DNA from: JBFXIE01 sp050176255
GTDB taxonomy: Bacteria; Pseudomonadota; Gammaproteobacteria; Burkholderiales; Burkholderiaceae_C
Direction: 5' to 3' (one strand)
NCBI RefSeq assembly: GCF_050176255.1
Contig: NZ_JBFXIE010000019.1
DNA: 53,990 nt
The notes under the pieces were generated by a model, which worked only from the letters and a program-made list of their open reading frames with translations, did no database searches and was not told where the DNA came from. Made by a program: the position numbers and the translations under genes. Below, piece by piece: positions 15,681 to 22,436 of the stretch (position 1 is the stretch's first letter; every line of letters starts with the position of its first letter).

Positions 15681-16993
15681 CACGCACCTGCCTTTCCGTC
15701 GAGTTTTTCTGCGGCCTTGAGCGCGCGCTTGAGGTCGTCGATCAGATCGTCGGCATCTTCCAGCCCGATGGACAGGCGGATCGTGCCCTGGCCGATGCCG
15801 CCGGCAGCCAGCGCCTCGTCGCTCATGCGAAAGTGCGTGGTGCTGGCGGGGTGGATCACCAGGCTGCGGCAGTCGCCCACGTTGGCCAGGTGGCTGAAGA
15901 GCTTGAGCGTCTCGATGAACTTCTTGCCCTGCTCGCGGTTGCCCTTCAGGTCAAAGCTGAACACCGAGCCCGCGCCGCGCGGCAGCAGCTTTTGCGCCAG
16001 CTGGTGGCTGGGGTGCGACTCCAGCAGCGGGTGACCCACGCGCGCCACGAACGGGTGGCTGGCCAGAAACTGCACCACTTTTTCGGTGTTGCGCATGTGG
16101 CGTTCCATGCGCAGCGGCAGCGTTTCGATGCCCTGCAGGATCAGCCAGGCGGTGTGCGGGCTCATGCAGGCGCCAAAGTCGCGCAGACCCTCGCGGCGCG
16201 CGCGCAGCAAAAAGGCGCCCACGGTGCTTTCTTCGGTGAACACCATGTTGTGAAAGCCGTCGTAGGGCTGGGTCAGCTCGGGAAAGCGGCCCGAGCCTTC
16301 CCAGTCGAAGCTGCCGCCATCCACCACCACGCCGCCAATCACCGTGCCGTGGCCCGACAGGAACTTGGTGGCCGAGTGATAGACCAGGTCGGCCCCGTGC
16401 TCGAAGGGCTTGATGAGCCAGGGCGAGGTGAGGGTGGAGTCGATCAGCAGCGGCACGCCCGCTTCGTGCGCGATTTGCGACACGGTGGGAATGTCCAGCA
16501 CATCCAGCCCGGGGTTGCCCACGGTTTCGCCAAAGAACAATTTGGTGTTGGGGCGGACGGCGGCGCGCCAGCCGTCGATGTCGCTGGGCCTGACGAAGGT
16601 GGTGTCGATGCCGAAGCGGCGCAGCGTGTAGTGCAGCAGGTTCTGGCTGCCGCCATACAGCGCCGTGCTGGCCACGATGTGGCTGCCCGCGCCCATCAGC
16701 GTGGCAATCGCCAGGTGCAGCGCGGCTTGCCCGCTGGCCACGGCGATCGCGCCCACGCCGCCCTCCAGCGCCGCCACGCGCTGCTCCAGCACCGCGTTGG
16801 TGGGGTTGCTGATGCGGCTGTACACATGGCCGGGGCGTTCCAGGTTGAACAAGGCCGCCGCGTGGTCGCTGGATTGAAAGACGAACGAGGTGCTCAGGTG
16901 AATGGGCACGGCGCGTGCGCCAGTGGCGGGATCCGGCTGCGCGCCCGCGTGCAGCGCGAGCGTGTCGAAGCCGGGGTCGGAATATCCGGGCAT
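15680..16993 (-). CDS. metY: O-acetylhomoserine / O-succinylhomoserine sulfhydrylase
   Basis: The 437-residue PLP enzyme makes homocysteine (direct sulfhydrylation) from an acylated homoserine and sulfide. The opening GFDTLALHAGAQPDPATGAR, the tyrosine/arginine motif VYSRISNPTN (58-67) and the PLP lysine in SATKFLSGHG (Lys210) identify the Cys/Met metabolism family; the roughly 435-residue length and TEES insertion fit MetY better than MetB/MetC. It is the first gene of a two-gene unit with an alpha/beta hydrolase and diverges from the CBS-domain gene across 107 bases. The choice between acetyl and succinyl substrate is uncertain. Confidence 0.9.
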   Translation of the reverse strand: MPGYSDPGFDTLALHAGAQPDPATGARAVPIHLSTSFVFQSSDHAAALFNLERPGHVYSRISNPTNAVLEQRVAALEGGVGAIAVASGQAALHLAIATLMGAGSHIVASTALYGGSQNLLHYTLRRFGIDTTFVRPSDIDGWRAAVRPNTKLFFGETVGNPGLDVLDIPTVSQIAHEAGVPLLIDSTLTSPWLIKPFEHGADLVYHSATKFLSGHGTVIGGVVVDGGSFDWEGSGRFPELTQPYDGFHNMVFTEESTVGAFLLRARREGLRDFGACMSPHTAWLILQGIETLPLRMERHMRNTEKVVQFLASHPFVARVGHPLLESHPSHQLAQKLLPRGAGSVFSFDLKGNREQGKKFIETLKLFSHLANVGDCRSLVIHPASTTHFRMSDEALAAGGIGQGTIRLSIGLEDADDLIDDLKRALKAAEKLDGKAGA

Positions 16994-17026
16994 TCAGGTC
17001 TCCATGGGGGTGAATCTGCGCGCCAT

Positions 17027-17048
17027 TGTGGGCTATTTGTGGGCTATT
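17027..17048 (+). repeat. Tandem 11-bp repeat in the metY / CBS divergent promoter region
   Basis: TGTGGGCTATT occurs twice head to tail. The second copy leads into TATTCT, a possible -10 for the CBS gene. It may be a binding site or chance slippage. Confidence 0.4.
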
Positions 17049-17100
17049 CTTGGGCAACAAGGCTGCATGCAGCGCCTGCAGCGCCATCCGGAGATTTCCC

Positions 17101-17559
17101 ATGAAAGTCAGCGACATCCTGCGCCTCAAAGGCAACACCCTCTACACCGTGCACCCCGACGAACCCTTGGCCCGCGCCATCGAAACCCTGGCCGAGCGGG
17201 ACATCGGCTCGCTGGTCGTCATGGAGCATGGCGACCTGGTGGGCATGCTCACCTTCCGCGAGGTGATCCAGACGTTGGTCAAGAACGGCGGCGGCGTGGG
17301 CACCATGCTGGTGCGCACCGCCATGGACGACCACCCGCTCACCTGCACCCTGGAGACCGACATGGACGAGGTGCGCCGCATGATGCTGGATCGCCATGCG
17401 CGCTACATGCCGGTGATGGATCGCCGCATGCTCATGGGCGTGATCAGCTTCTACGACGTGGCCAAGGCCGTGGTGGACAGCCAGAACTTCGAGAACAAGC
17501 TGCTCAAGGCCTACATCCGCGACTGGCCGCAGGAGGAATCGCGCCCCGCTGCCGGCTGA
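17101..17559 (+). CDS. CBS-domain-pair protein
   Basis: The 152-residue protein is almost entirely two CBS motifs (first: TLYTVHPDEPLARAIETLAE then IGSLVVMEHGDLVGMLTFREV; second: ARYMPVMDRRMLMGVISFYDV), the Bateman module that senses adenine nucleotides. It has no catalytic domain, so it probably regulates a partner protein or senses AMP/ATP/NAD. The ATG at 17101 is used, with GGAG about 9 bases upstream; the frame stays open a little further upstream without a better start. Its target is unknown. Confidence 0.9.
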   Translation: MKVSDILRLKGNTLYTVHPDEPLARAIETLAERDIGSLVVMEHGDLVGMLTFREVIQTLVKNGGGVGTMLVRTAMDDHPLTCTLETDMDEVRRMMLDRHARYMPVMDRRMLMGVISFYDVAKAVVDSQNFENKLLKAYIRDWPQEESRPAAG

Positions 17560-17618
17560 AGGACTCTGGCGGGCTGTCCTGATGATTGCCCAGGCGGTCA
17601 CCCATCAAAAAACCCGCC

Positions 17619-17660
17619 AACCGTTGCTAATCCAGCGCTGGCAGCTATTTTTTTAGTAGC
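17619..17660 (+). repeat. Dispersed repeat copy (d) overlapping the aroC promoter
   Basis: CCAGCGCTGGCAGCTATTTT followed by TTAGTAGC matches the minus-strand core GCTGCCAGCGCTGG. The candidate -35 of aroC lies within this copy. Confidence 0.6.
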
Positions 17661-17680
17661 GTTACCCGCTCTGGGATAAT
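17652..17680 (+). promoter_or_regulatory. Candidate aroC promoter
   Basis: The -10 is GATAAT (17675-17680), with a weak -35 TTTAGT (17652-17657) at 17-bp spacing. Transcription would start about 3 bases before the aroC ATG, and no Shine-Dalgarno sequence is at a usable distance, so the mRNA may be nearly leaderless. Confidence 0.45.
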
Positions 17681-17689
17681 CGCGCCCCT

Positions 17690-18790
17690 ATGAGCGGCAA
17701 CACACTTGGCACCCTTTTTTGCGTCACCAACTTTGGTGAATCCCACGGCCCGGCCATCGGCTGCGTGATCGACGGCTGCCCGCCGGGCATGGATTTGTGT
17801 GAGGCCGACATCCAGGCGGATCTGGACCGCCGCCGCCCCGGCACCAGCCGCCATGTGACGCAGCGCAATGAGCCCGACGCGGTCGAGATCCTGTCGGGCG
17901 TGTACGAGGGCAAGACCACCGGCACGCCCATCGCGCTGCTGATCCGCAACCAGGACCAGCGCAGCAAGGACTACGGCAACATCCTGCAGACCTTCCGCCC
18001 CGGCCATGCCGACTACGCCTATTGGCACAAGTACGGCCTGCGCGATCCGCGCGGCGGCGGCCGCTCGTCCGCGCGCATGACGGCCCCCACCGTGGCGGCC
18101 GGCGCCGTGGCCAAGAAATGGCTGGCCGAAAAATTCGGCACGCGCTTTCGCGCCTGCATGACCCAGCTGGGCGAACTGCCCATCCCCTTCGAGAGCTGGG
18201 AGCATGTGCCGCGCAACCCGTTTTTTGCCCCGGTGGCCGACGTGCAGGCCTACGAGGACTACATGGACGCGCTGCGCAAGTCCGGCGACTCGTGCGGCGC
18301 GCGCATCCGCGTACAGGCCACGGGCGTGCCCGTGGGGCTGGGCGAGCCTTTGTTCGACAAGCTGGACGCCGACATTGCCTACGTGATGATGGGCCTGAAC
18401 GCCGTGAAGGGCGTGGAGATTGGCGCTGGCTTTGCCAGCGTGGCCCAGCGCGGCACCATGCATGGCGATTCGCTCACGCCGGCAGGCTTTGCCAGCAACA
18501 ACGCGGGCGGCGTGCTGGGCGGCATCAGCACGGGGCAGGACATTGAGGTGTCCATTGCCATCAAGCCCACCAGTTCCATCATCAGCCCGCGCGAATCCAT
18601 CGACATCCACGGCCAGAGCACCGAGGTCATCACCAAGGGCCGTCATGACCCTTGCGTGGGCATCCGCGCGGCACCGATCGCAGAAGCTCTGCTGGCGCTG
18701 GTGGTCATGGACCACGCTTTGCGCCACCGCGCGCAGTGCGGCGACGTGGTGCAGGCCGTGGGGCCGATAGCGGCCGCGCGCCAGGAATAA
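17690..18790 (+). CDS. aroC: Chorismate synthase
   Basis: The 366-residue enzyme converts 5-enolpyruvylshikimate-3-phosphate to chorismate, the last step of the shikimate pathway, using reduced FMN as a catalytic cofactor. The family signatures are present: GESHGPAIGCVIDGCPPG near the N-terminus, the RPGHADYAYWHKYG segment near residue 103, and RHDPCVGIRAAPIAEA near the C-terminus. Length is normal. The start is the only reasonable one, at the conserved MSGNTLGTLF. It stands alone between the CBS gene and the convergent nrdR, with its promoter partly in a dispersed repeat. Confidence 0.97.
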   Translation: MSGNTLGTLFCVTNFGESHGPAIGCVIDGCPPGMDLCEADIQADLDRRRPGTSRHVTQRNEPDAVEILSGVYEGKTTGTPIALLIRNQDQRSKDYGNILQTFRPGHADYAYWHKYGLRDPRGGGRSSARMTAPTVAAGAVAKKWLAEKFGTRFRACMTQLGELPIPFESWEHVPRNPFFAPVADVQAYEDYMDALRKSGDSCGARIRVQATGVPVGLGEPLFDKLDADIAYVMMGLNAVKGVEIGAGFASVAQRGTMHGDSLTPAGFASNNAGGVLGGISTGQDIEVSIAIKPTSSIISPRESIDIHGQSTEVITKGRHDPCVGIRAAPIAEALLALVVMDHALRHRAQCGDVVQAVGPIAAARQE

Positions 18791-18792
18791 AG

Positions 18793-18840
18793 ATCAAAAT
18801 GGCTGCATTCCGCGTTCCATGAGCGCTGGCAGCTATCAAT
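18793..18840 (+). repeat. Dispersed repeat copy (e) between aroC and nrdR
   Basis: GAGCGCTGGCAGCTATCAAT, the inverse-orientation core, fills the gap between the convergent aroC and nrdR genes. Confidence 0.55.
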
Positions 18841-18890
18841 AAAAGAGCAATAAAGGCGAAGAAGGTTGCGGGCGGGAAGGCCGCGTGGGC

Positions 18891-19340
18891 CTATTTGCGC
18901 ACCTCATCGACCAGCGCGCGGAACTCGTCGATGTCCTCGAAGCTGCGGTACACGCTGGCGTAGCGCACATAGGCCACCTTGTCGAGTTTCTTCAGTTCGC
19001 GCATGACCAGTTCGCCAATGCGGCTGGACAGCACTTCGCGCTGGCCCAGGGTGCGCAGCTTTTCTTCGATGTGCTCTATGGCCGAGTCGATCTGCACCGT
19101 GCTCACCGGGCGCTTGCGCAGCGCCAGCTTGAACGAGCCCAGCAGCTTGTGGCGGTCGTATTCCACACGGCGACCGTCTTTCTTGACTACCGTGGGGAAG
19201 TTGACCTCGGGCCGCTCGTAGGTGGTGAAGCGCTTTTCGCAGGCCGCGCACTGGCGCCTGCGGCGGATGAAGTCCCCGTCCTCGGACACCCGGGTCTCTA
19301 CGACCTGGGTGTCATGGTTGTTGCAAAAGGGGCACTTCAT
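18891..19340 (-). CDS. nrdR: Transcriptional repressor NrdR
   Basis: The 149-residue repressor controls ribonucleotide reductase genes by binding NrdR boxes; ATP/dATP binding tunes oligomerisation. The zinc ribbon has CPFC (residues 3-6) and CAAC (31-34), followed by the ATP-cone with VVKKDGRRVEYDRHKL. Length is canonical. It starts 24 bases after the glyA stop and so is in one operon with glyA, a common arrangement in this group. Confidence 0.97.
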   Translation of the reverse strand: MKCPFCNNHDTQVVETRVSEDGDFIRRRRQCAACEKRFTTYERPEVNFPTVVKKDGRRVEYDRHKLLGSFKLALRKRPVSTVQIDSAIEHIEEKLRTLGQREVLSSRIGELVMRELKKLDKVAYVRYASVYRSFEDIDEFRALVDEVRK

Positions 19341-19364
19341 CGCGCAGGCGCTGGCAGCCCCGGA

Positions 19365-20609
19365 TCAGCGATAGACCGGGAAGCGGCTGGTCAGCGCATG
19401 CACCTTGGCGCGCACGGCCTCCAGGTTGGCTTCGTCGTGCGGGTTGTCCAGCACGTCGGCCAGCAGGTTGGCGGTGAGGCGCGTTTCTTCTTCCTTGAAG
19501 CCGCGCGTGGTGATGGCGGGCGTGCCCACGCGGATGCCGCTGGTCACCATGGGCTTTTCGGGGTCGTTGGGGATCGCGTTCTTGTTGATCGTGATGTGGG
19601 CCTTGCCCAGTGCGGCTTCGGCTTCCTTGCCGGTGATGCCCTTGGCGCGCAGATCCACCAGCATGACGTGGCTTTCGGTGCGGCCACTCACGATGCGCAG
19701 GCCGCGCTGGATCAGCGTTTCGGCAAACACCTTGGCGTTCTTGGTCACCTGCTGCTGGTACGCCTTGAACTCGGGCGACAGCGCTTCCTTGAAGGCCACG
19801 GCCTTGGCGGCGATCACGTGCTCCAGTGGGCCGCCCTGCAGGCCAGGGAAGATGGCGCTGTTGATGGCTTTTTCGTGCTCTGCCTTCATCAGGATGATGC
19901 CGCCGCGCGGGCCGCGCAGGCTCTTGTGCGTGGTGGAGGTCACCACGTCTGCAAACGGCACGGGGTTGGGGTACTCGCCTGCGACCACCAGGCCGGCGTA
20001 GTGGGCAATGTCCACCCAGAAAATGGCGCCGACTTCCTTGGCAATCTTCGCGAAGCGCTCGAAATCGATGCGCAGCGCGTAGGCAGAGGCACCGGCGATG
20101 ATCAGCTTGGGCTTGTGCTCGCGGGCCTTGGCTTCCAGCGCGTCGTAGTCGATCTCTTCCTTGTCGTTCAGACCGTAAGAGACCACGTTGAACCACTTGC
20201 CGCTCATGTTCAGCGGCATGCCGTGCGTGAGGTGACCGCCTTCGGCCAGGCTCATGCCCAGGATGGTGTCGCCGGGCTTCAAGAAGGCCATCAGCACCGC
20301 CTGGTTGGCCTGCGAGCCCGAGTTGGGCTGCACGTTGGCGGCGTCGGCGCCAAACAGCTGCTTGATGCGGTCAATGGCCAGCTGCTCGATCACGTCCACG
20401 TTCTCGCAGCCGCCGTAGTAGCGCTTGCCGGGGTAGCCCTCGGCGTACTTGTTGGTCAGTTGCGAGCCCTGGGCGGCCATCACGGCAGGCGAGGCGTAGT
20501 TTTCGCTGGCGATCAGTTCGATGTGCTCTTCCTGGCGGCGGTCTTCGGCCTGGATGGCGGCCCACACTTCAGGATCGGTTTGTTCGACAAGGATATTGCG
20601 TTGGTACAT
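19365..20609 (-). CDS. glyA: Serine hydroxymethyltransferase
   Basis: The 414-residue PLP enzyme interconverts serine and glycine with tetrahydrofolate, the main source of one-carbon units. ELIASENYASPAV, the YPGKRYYGGCE motif and the PLP lysine motif VVTSTTHKSLRGPRGG (Lys near residue 229) are intact. The ATG at 20609 matches the conserved MYQRNIL start. The 236-base upstream region holds two neat hairpins on either strand: GCAGAAAA/TTTTCTGC (20716-20735) and CCCTTGA/TCAAGGG (20632-20648). nrdR follows in the same operon. Confidence 0.97.
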   Translation of the reverse strand: MYQRNILVEQTDPEVWAAIQAEDRRQEEHIELIASENYASPAVMAAQGSQLTNKYAEGYPGKRYYGGCENVDVIEQLAIDRIKQLFGADAANVQPNSGSQANQAVLMAFLKPGDTILGMSLAEGGHLTHGMPLNMSGKWFNVVSYGLNDKEEIDYDALEAKAREHKPKLIIAGASAYALRIDFERFAKIAKEVGAIFWVDIAHYAGLVVAGEYPNPVPFADVVTSTTHKSLRGPRGGIILMKAEHEKAINSAIFPGLQGGPLEHVIAAKAVAFKEALSPEFKAYQQQVTKNAKVFAETLIQRGLRIVSGRTESHVMLVDLRAKGITGKEAEAALGKAHITINKNAIPNDPEKPMVTSGIRVGTPAITTRGFKEEETRLTANLLADVLDNPHDEANLEAVRAKVHALTSRFPVYR

Positions 20610-20845
20610 GGCAGTCCGATGAACTAAGTGTCCCTTGACAATCAAGGGCTGCCCAGGCGAACGACGAATCGCTGCGGGGCTGTTGCCTGCCGCGCGGCAC
20701 GCTCCCCAGTGGTTTGCAGAAAAAGAATTTTCTGCCGGTATCCACGTCAGCGGCGAGGCCCAAGGGCGCCGCACCGCCTATCGCCAGTTGCGTGCCCGGC
20801 TAGTGTAGTCGTTGTAAGAGCGCTCTTGCGCCGGGCAGCGTGGCT

Positions 20846-21700
20846 TCAGATGCCGTCCAGCAGCGCCACCTTTTCGGCGGCTGGTGCCTGCGCCGCGGGC
20901 GCGGCTTCCACTGCAGGGGCAGGTGCGGCAGGCGCCTGGGTGGACAGCATGGCGGGCTTGGTGTTGACCGGCAGGCGGGCGTCGGCGCGGCCATTGGCCA
21001 CCTGGCGCAGCCTGAAGTGCTCCGCCAGCACCTTCGCGGCGTAGCCGCCGTCGTCCGGCAGATTGGCGGCGCCCACGTAGTAGCGCAGGCCGCCTTCGAT
21101 CGATCCGGCGCGCGCAATGCACTCTTGCAGCACCTTCACGCCCACGCGCAGGTTGGTCACCGGGTCGAATGCCGCAAGGTGGCCGCCAAAGCCTTCGTAC
21201 TTGTCGGTGTGCACGCGGGTCATCACCTGCATGAGCCCCTGGGCGCCCACGGGGCTCTGGGCAAACGGGTTGAAGCTCGACTCGACCGCCATCACGGCAA
21301 GGATCAGCGTGGGGTCCAGCTTGGTGCGCGCGCCGATGTCGTAGGCTTCTGTCACCAGGGCTGCCAGGGGTTCGGGCGCCACGCGGTATTTTTTGCTCAG
21401 CCAGTAGGCCACCGCGGCTTGTTCACGCGGCAGTTCTTTGGGGTTGATGGCCATGGCGCGGTCACTGGCAGCGGGCTCCAGCGGAAAGCCGATCTCCGCC
21501 ACCTGGCGGGCCTGCAGCCAGTCCATGAGTTGTTCTTCACCAGCCTGGCGCAAGTCGGGCCGCGCTGACAGCGTGATGGCGGCAAAGGCCACGGTCAGCC
21601 CCAGCAGTGCGAAGCCGCTGTGAGTCACTTCCAGAAAACCGTTGATCACATCCGCAGTGAAGGTGCGCACACCGGCGACCGCTTTTGCTGACGCTGTCAT
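20846..21700 (-). CDS. Lytic transglycosylase, SLT domain
   Basis: The 284-residue protein has an N-terminal membrane anchor (about residues 25-47), a helical linker, and an SLT/goose-lysozyme-like catalytic domain (about 115-235) with the catalytic Glu in AVMAVESSFNPFAQS and the supporting motif GAQGLMQVM. It cleaves the peptidoglycan MurNAc-GlcNAc bond to a 1,6-anhydro product in the periplasm. The C-terminal tail is Ala/Pro-rich. The ATG at 21700 has AAGGAG six bases upstream (21711-21706). The gene is preceded by a structured leader of about 200 nt and its own promoter. Confidence 0.9.
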   Translation of the reverse strand: MTASAKAVAGVRTFTADVINGFLEVTHSGFALLGLTVAFAAITLSARPDLRQAGEEQLMDWLQARQVAEIGFPLEPAASDRAMAINPKELPREQAAVAYWLSKKYRVAPEPLAALVTEAYDIGARTKLDPTLILAVMAVESSFNPFAQSPVGAQGLMQVMTRVHTDKYEGFGGHLAAFDPVTNLRVGVKVLQECIARAGSIEGGLRYYVGAANLPDDGGYAAKVLAEHFRLRQVANGRADARLPVNTKPAMLSTQAPAAPAPAVEAAPAAQAPAAEKVALLDGI

Positions 21701-21899
21701 AACTTCTCCTTTTTGAGTCGAGTCCTGAGTGACGGAGCTCCTTGGACGATGGGTCAGGAGAACTCGGTCCGACCAGGCTGTCTCGCCTGGATTGGCAAAC
21801 CATGCAGTCCAGTTGCGACGCTTAGGGTCGCCGGAGCTGTCTGTCTGCCTTAGCCGTGTGGGACACGGTTGGGTGGTACGAAGGCCTGTCTTTGAAGGC
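21701..21899 (-). promoter_or_regulatory. Long structured 5' leader of the lytic transglycosylase gene
   Basis: From the predicted start near 21899 the RNA can fold into four hairpins in a row: CCGTGT/ACACGG (21868-21854), GCGAC/GTCGC (21831-21815), CCAGGC/GCCTGG (21790-21773) and TCCTGA/TCAGGA (21759-21723, with GGAGCTCC inside its loop). The last ends about 12 bases before the ribosome binding site. I cannot match it to a known riboswitch class. The frame is open here but the translation has no coding character. Confidence 0.45.
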
Positions 21900-21905
21900 T
21901 GGCGG

Positions 21906-21935
21906 ATTCTATGGGGCCTCAAAATGCAAGGTCAA
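21906..21935 (-). promoter_or_regulatory. Promoter of the lytic transglycosylase gene
   Basis: The -35 TTGACC (21935-21930), an 18-bp spacer and the -10 TAGAAT (21911-21906, five of six consensus bases) sit at the edge of an AT-rich block and predict a start near 21899. Confidence 0.55.
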
Positions 21936-22089
21936 TACTAATAATTTTAATCTTTATACAAAAATTAAATTTAAGCACTGTTTTTAACCTCATTTTTGTG
22001 TCAAAAATGGGTCTTCCGAAGGTTGAAGCTGGCATTGACTACCAAATGAAACTCTCAATCTGCAGTGCATTGCTCATTGAGAAAGTCTG
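21936..22089. other. AT-rich gene-free block
   Basis: This stretch, especially 21940-21990, is strikingly AT-rich against its GC-rich surroundings and has no supportable reading frame. It separates two divergent transcription units and probably holds upstream promoter (UP-like) or nucleoid-protein binding sequence. Confidence 0.5.
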
Positions 22090-22118
22090 TTGGAAAGTGC
22101 CGCCGACTTTGCTAACCT
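22090..22118 (+). promoter_or_regulatory. Promoter of the structured RNA
   Basis: The -35 is TTGGAA (22090-22095), followed by 17 bp and the extended -10 TGCTAACCT (hexamer 22113-22118). The predicted start is G22125, the first base of a perfect hairpin. Confidence 0.5.
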
Positions 22119-22124
22119 GAATTT

Positions 22125-22353
22125 GCCTGAACTGTTCAGGCATGCGCCCGAAGAAGCGACACCGACTCGATGCACGGCAAAGCTGCCACATTGAGCAATA
22201 GGTTCATCGCTTCCAGGGCAAGCCTTGGAGGCAATACCTTGCCTCCCGCACCGGGGACGTTCATCTCCGCGGTGCAAAAGATGGCAAAAGACCGTTGTGT
22301 CTGCCGTCAAGCCCGGTGCGCGGATTGACTTCGCGCACCGGGCTTTCTTTTTT
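22125..22353 (+). ncRNA. Candidate structured RNA of about 230 nt ending in an intrinsic terminator
   Basis: The segment holds five consecutive foldable elements: GCCTGAA/TTCAGGC (22125-22141); an outer GAAGCGA/TCGCTTC stem (22153-22213) enclosing CTCGATG/CATTGAG and GGCA/TGCC; GGAGGCAA/TTGCCTCC (22227-22246); GCACC/GGTGC (22248-22275); and a terminator. A promoter lies directly upstream. No open frame in it looks coding. It could be a stand-alone small RNA or a terminator-controlled leader of the DUF748 gene, whose ATG is 83 bases beyond the T-tract. It does not match tmRNA, 4.5S or RNase P RNA by eye. Confidence 0.55.
22311..22353 (+). terminator. Intrinsic terminator of the structured RNA
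   Basis: The perfect 12-bp stem GCCCGGTGCGCG / CGCGCACCGGGC has a 9-nt loop and is followed by TTTCTTTTTT. Confidence 0.9.
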
Positions 22354-22436
22354 GGATGTCCTGGCGTTGGTGGACCGGCGTTCGCTGGTTCAATCAGGTC
22401 AGAAACTCAAACGCTCAAGTGATCAGGTGCACCGTG

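Noticed and set aside
20610..20845. Glycine riboswitch upstream of glyA
   Set aside because: The tandem aptamer core blocks are not visible and the region holds only simple hairpins.
22125..22353. Candidate RNA as 6S RNA, tmRNA, 4.5S RNA or a c-di-GMP riboswitch
   Set aside because: The 5' and 3' ends do not form one closing stem as in 6S, and none of the conserved tmRNA, SRP or GEMM sequence blocks could be found by eye. The identity is left open.
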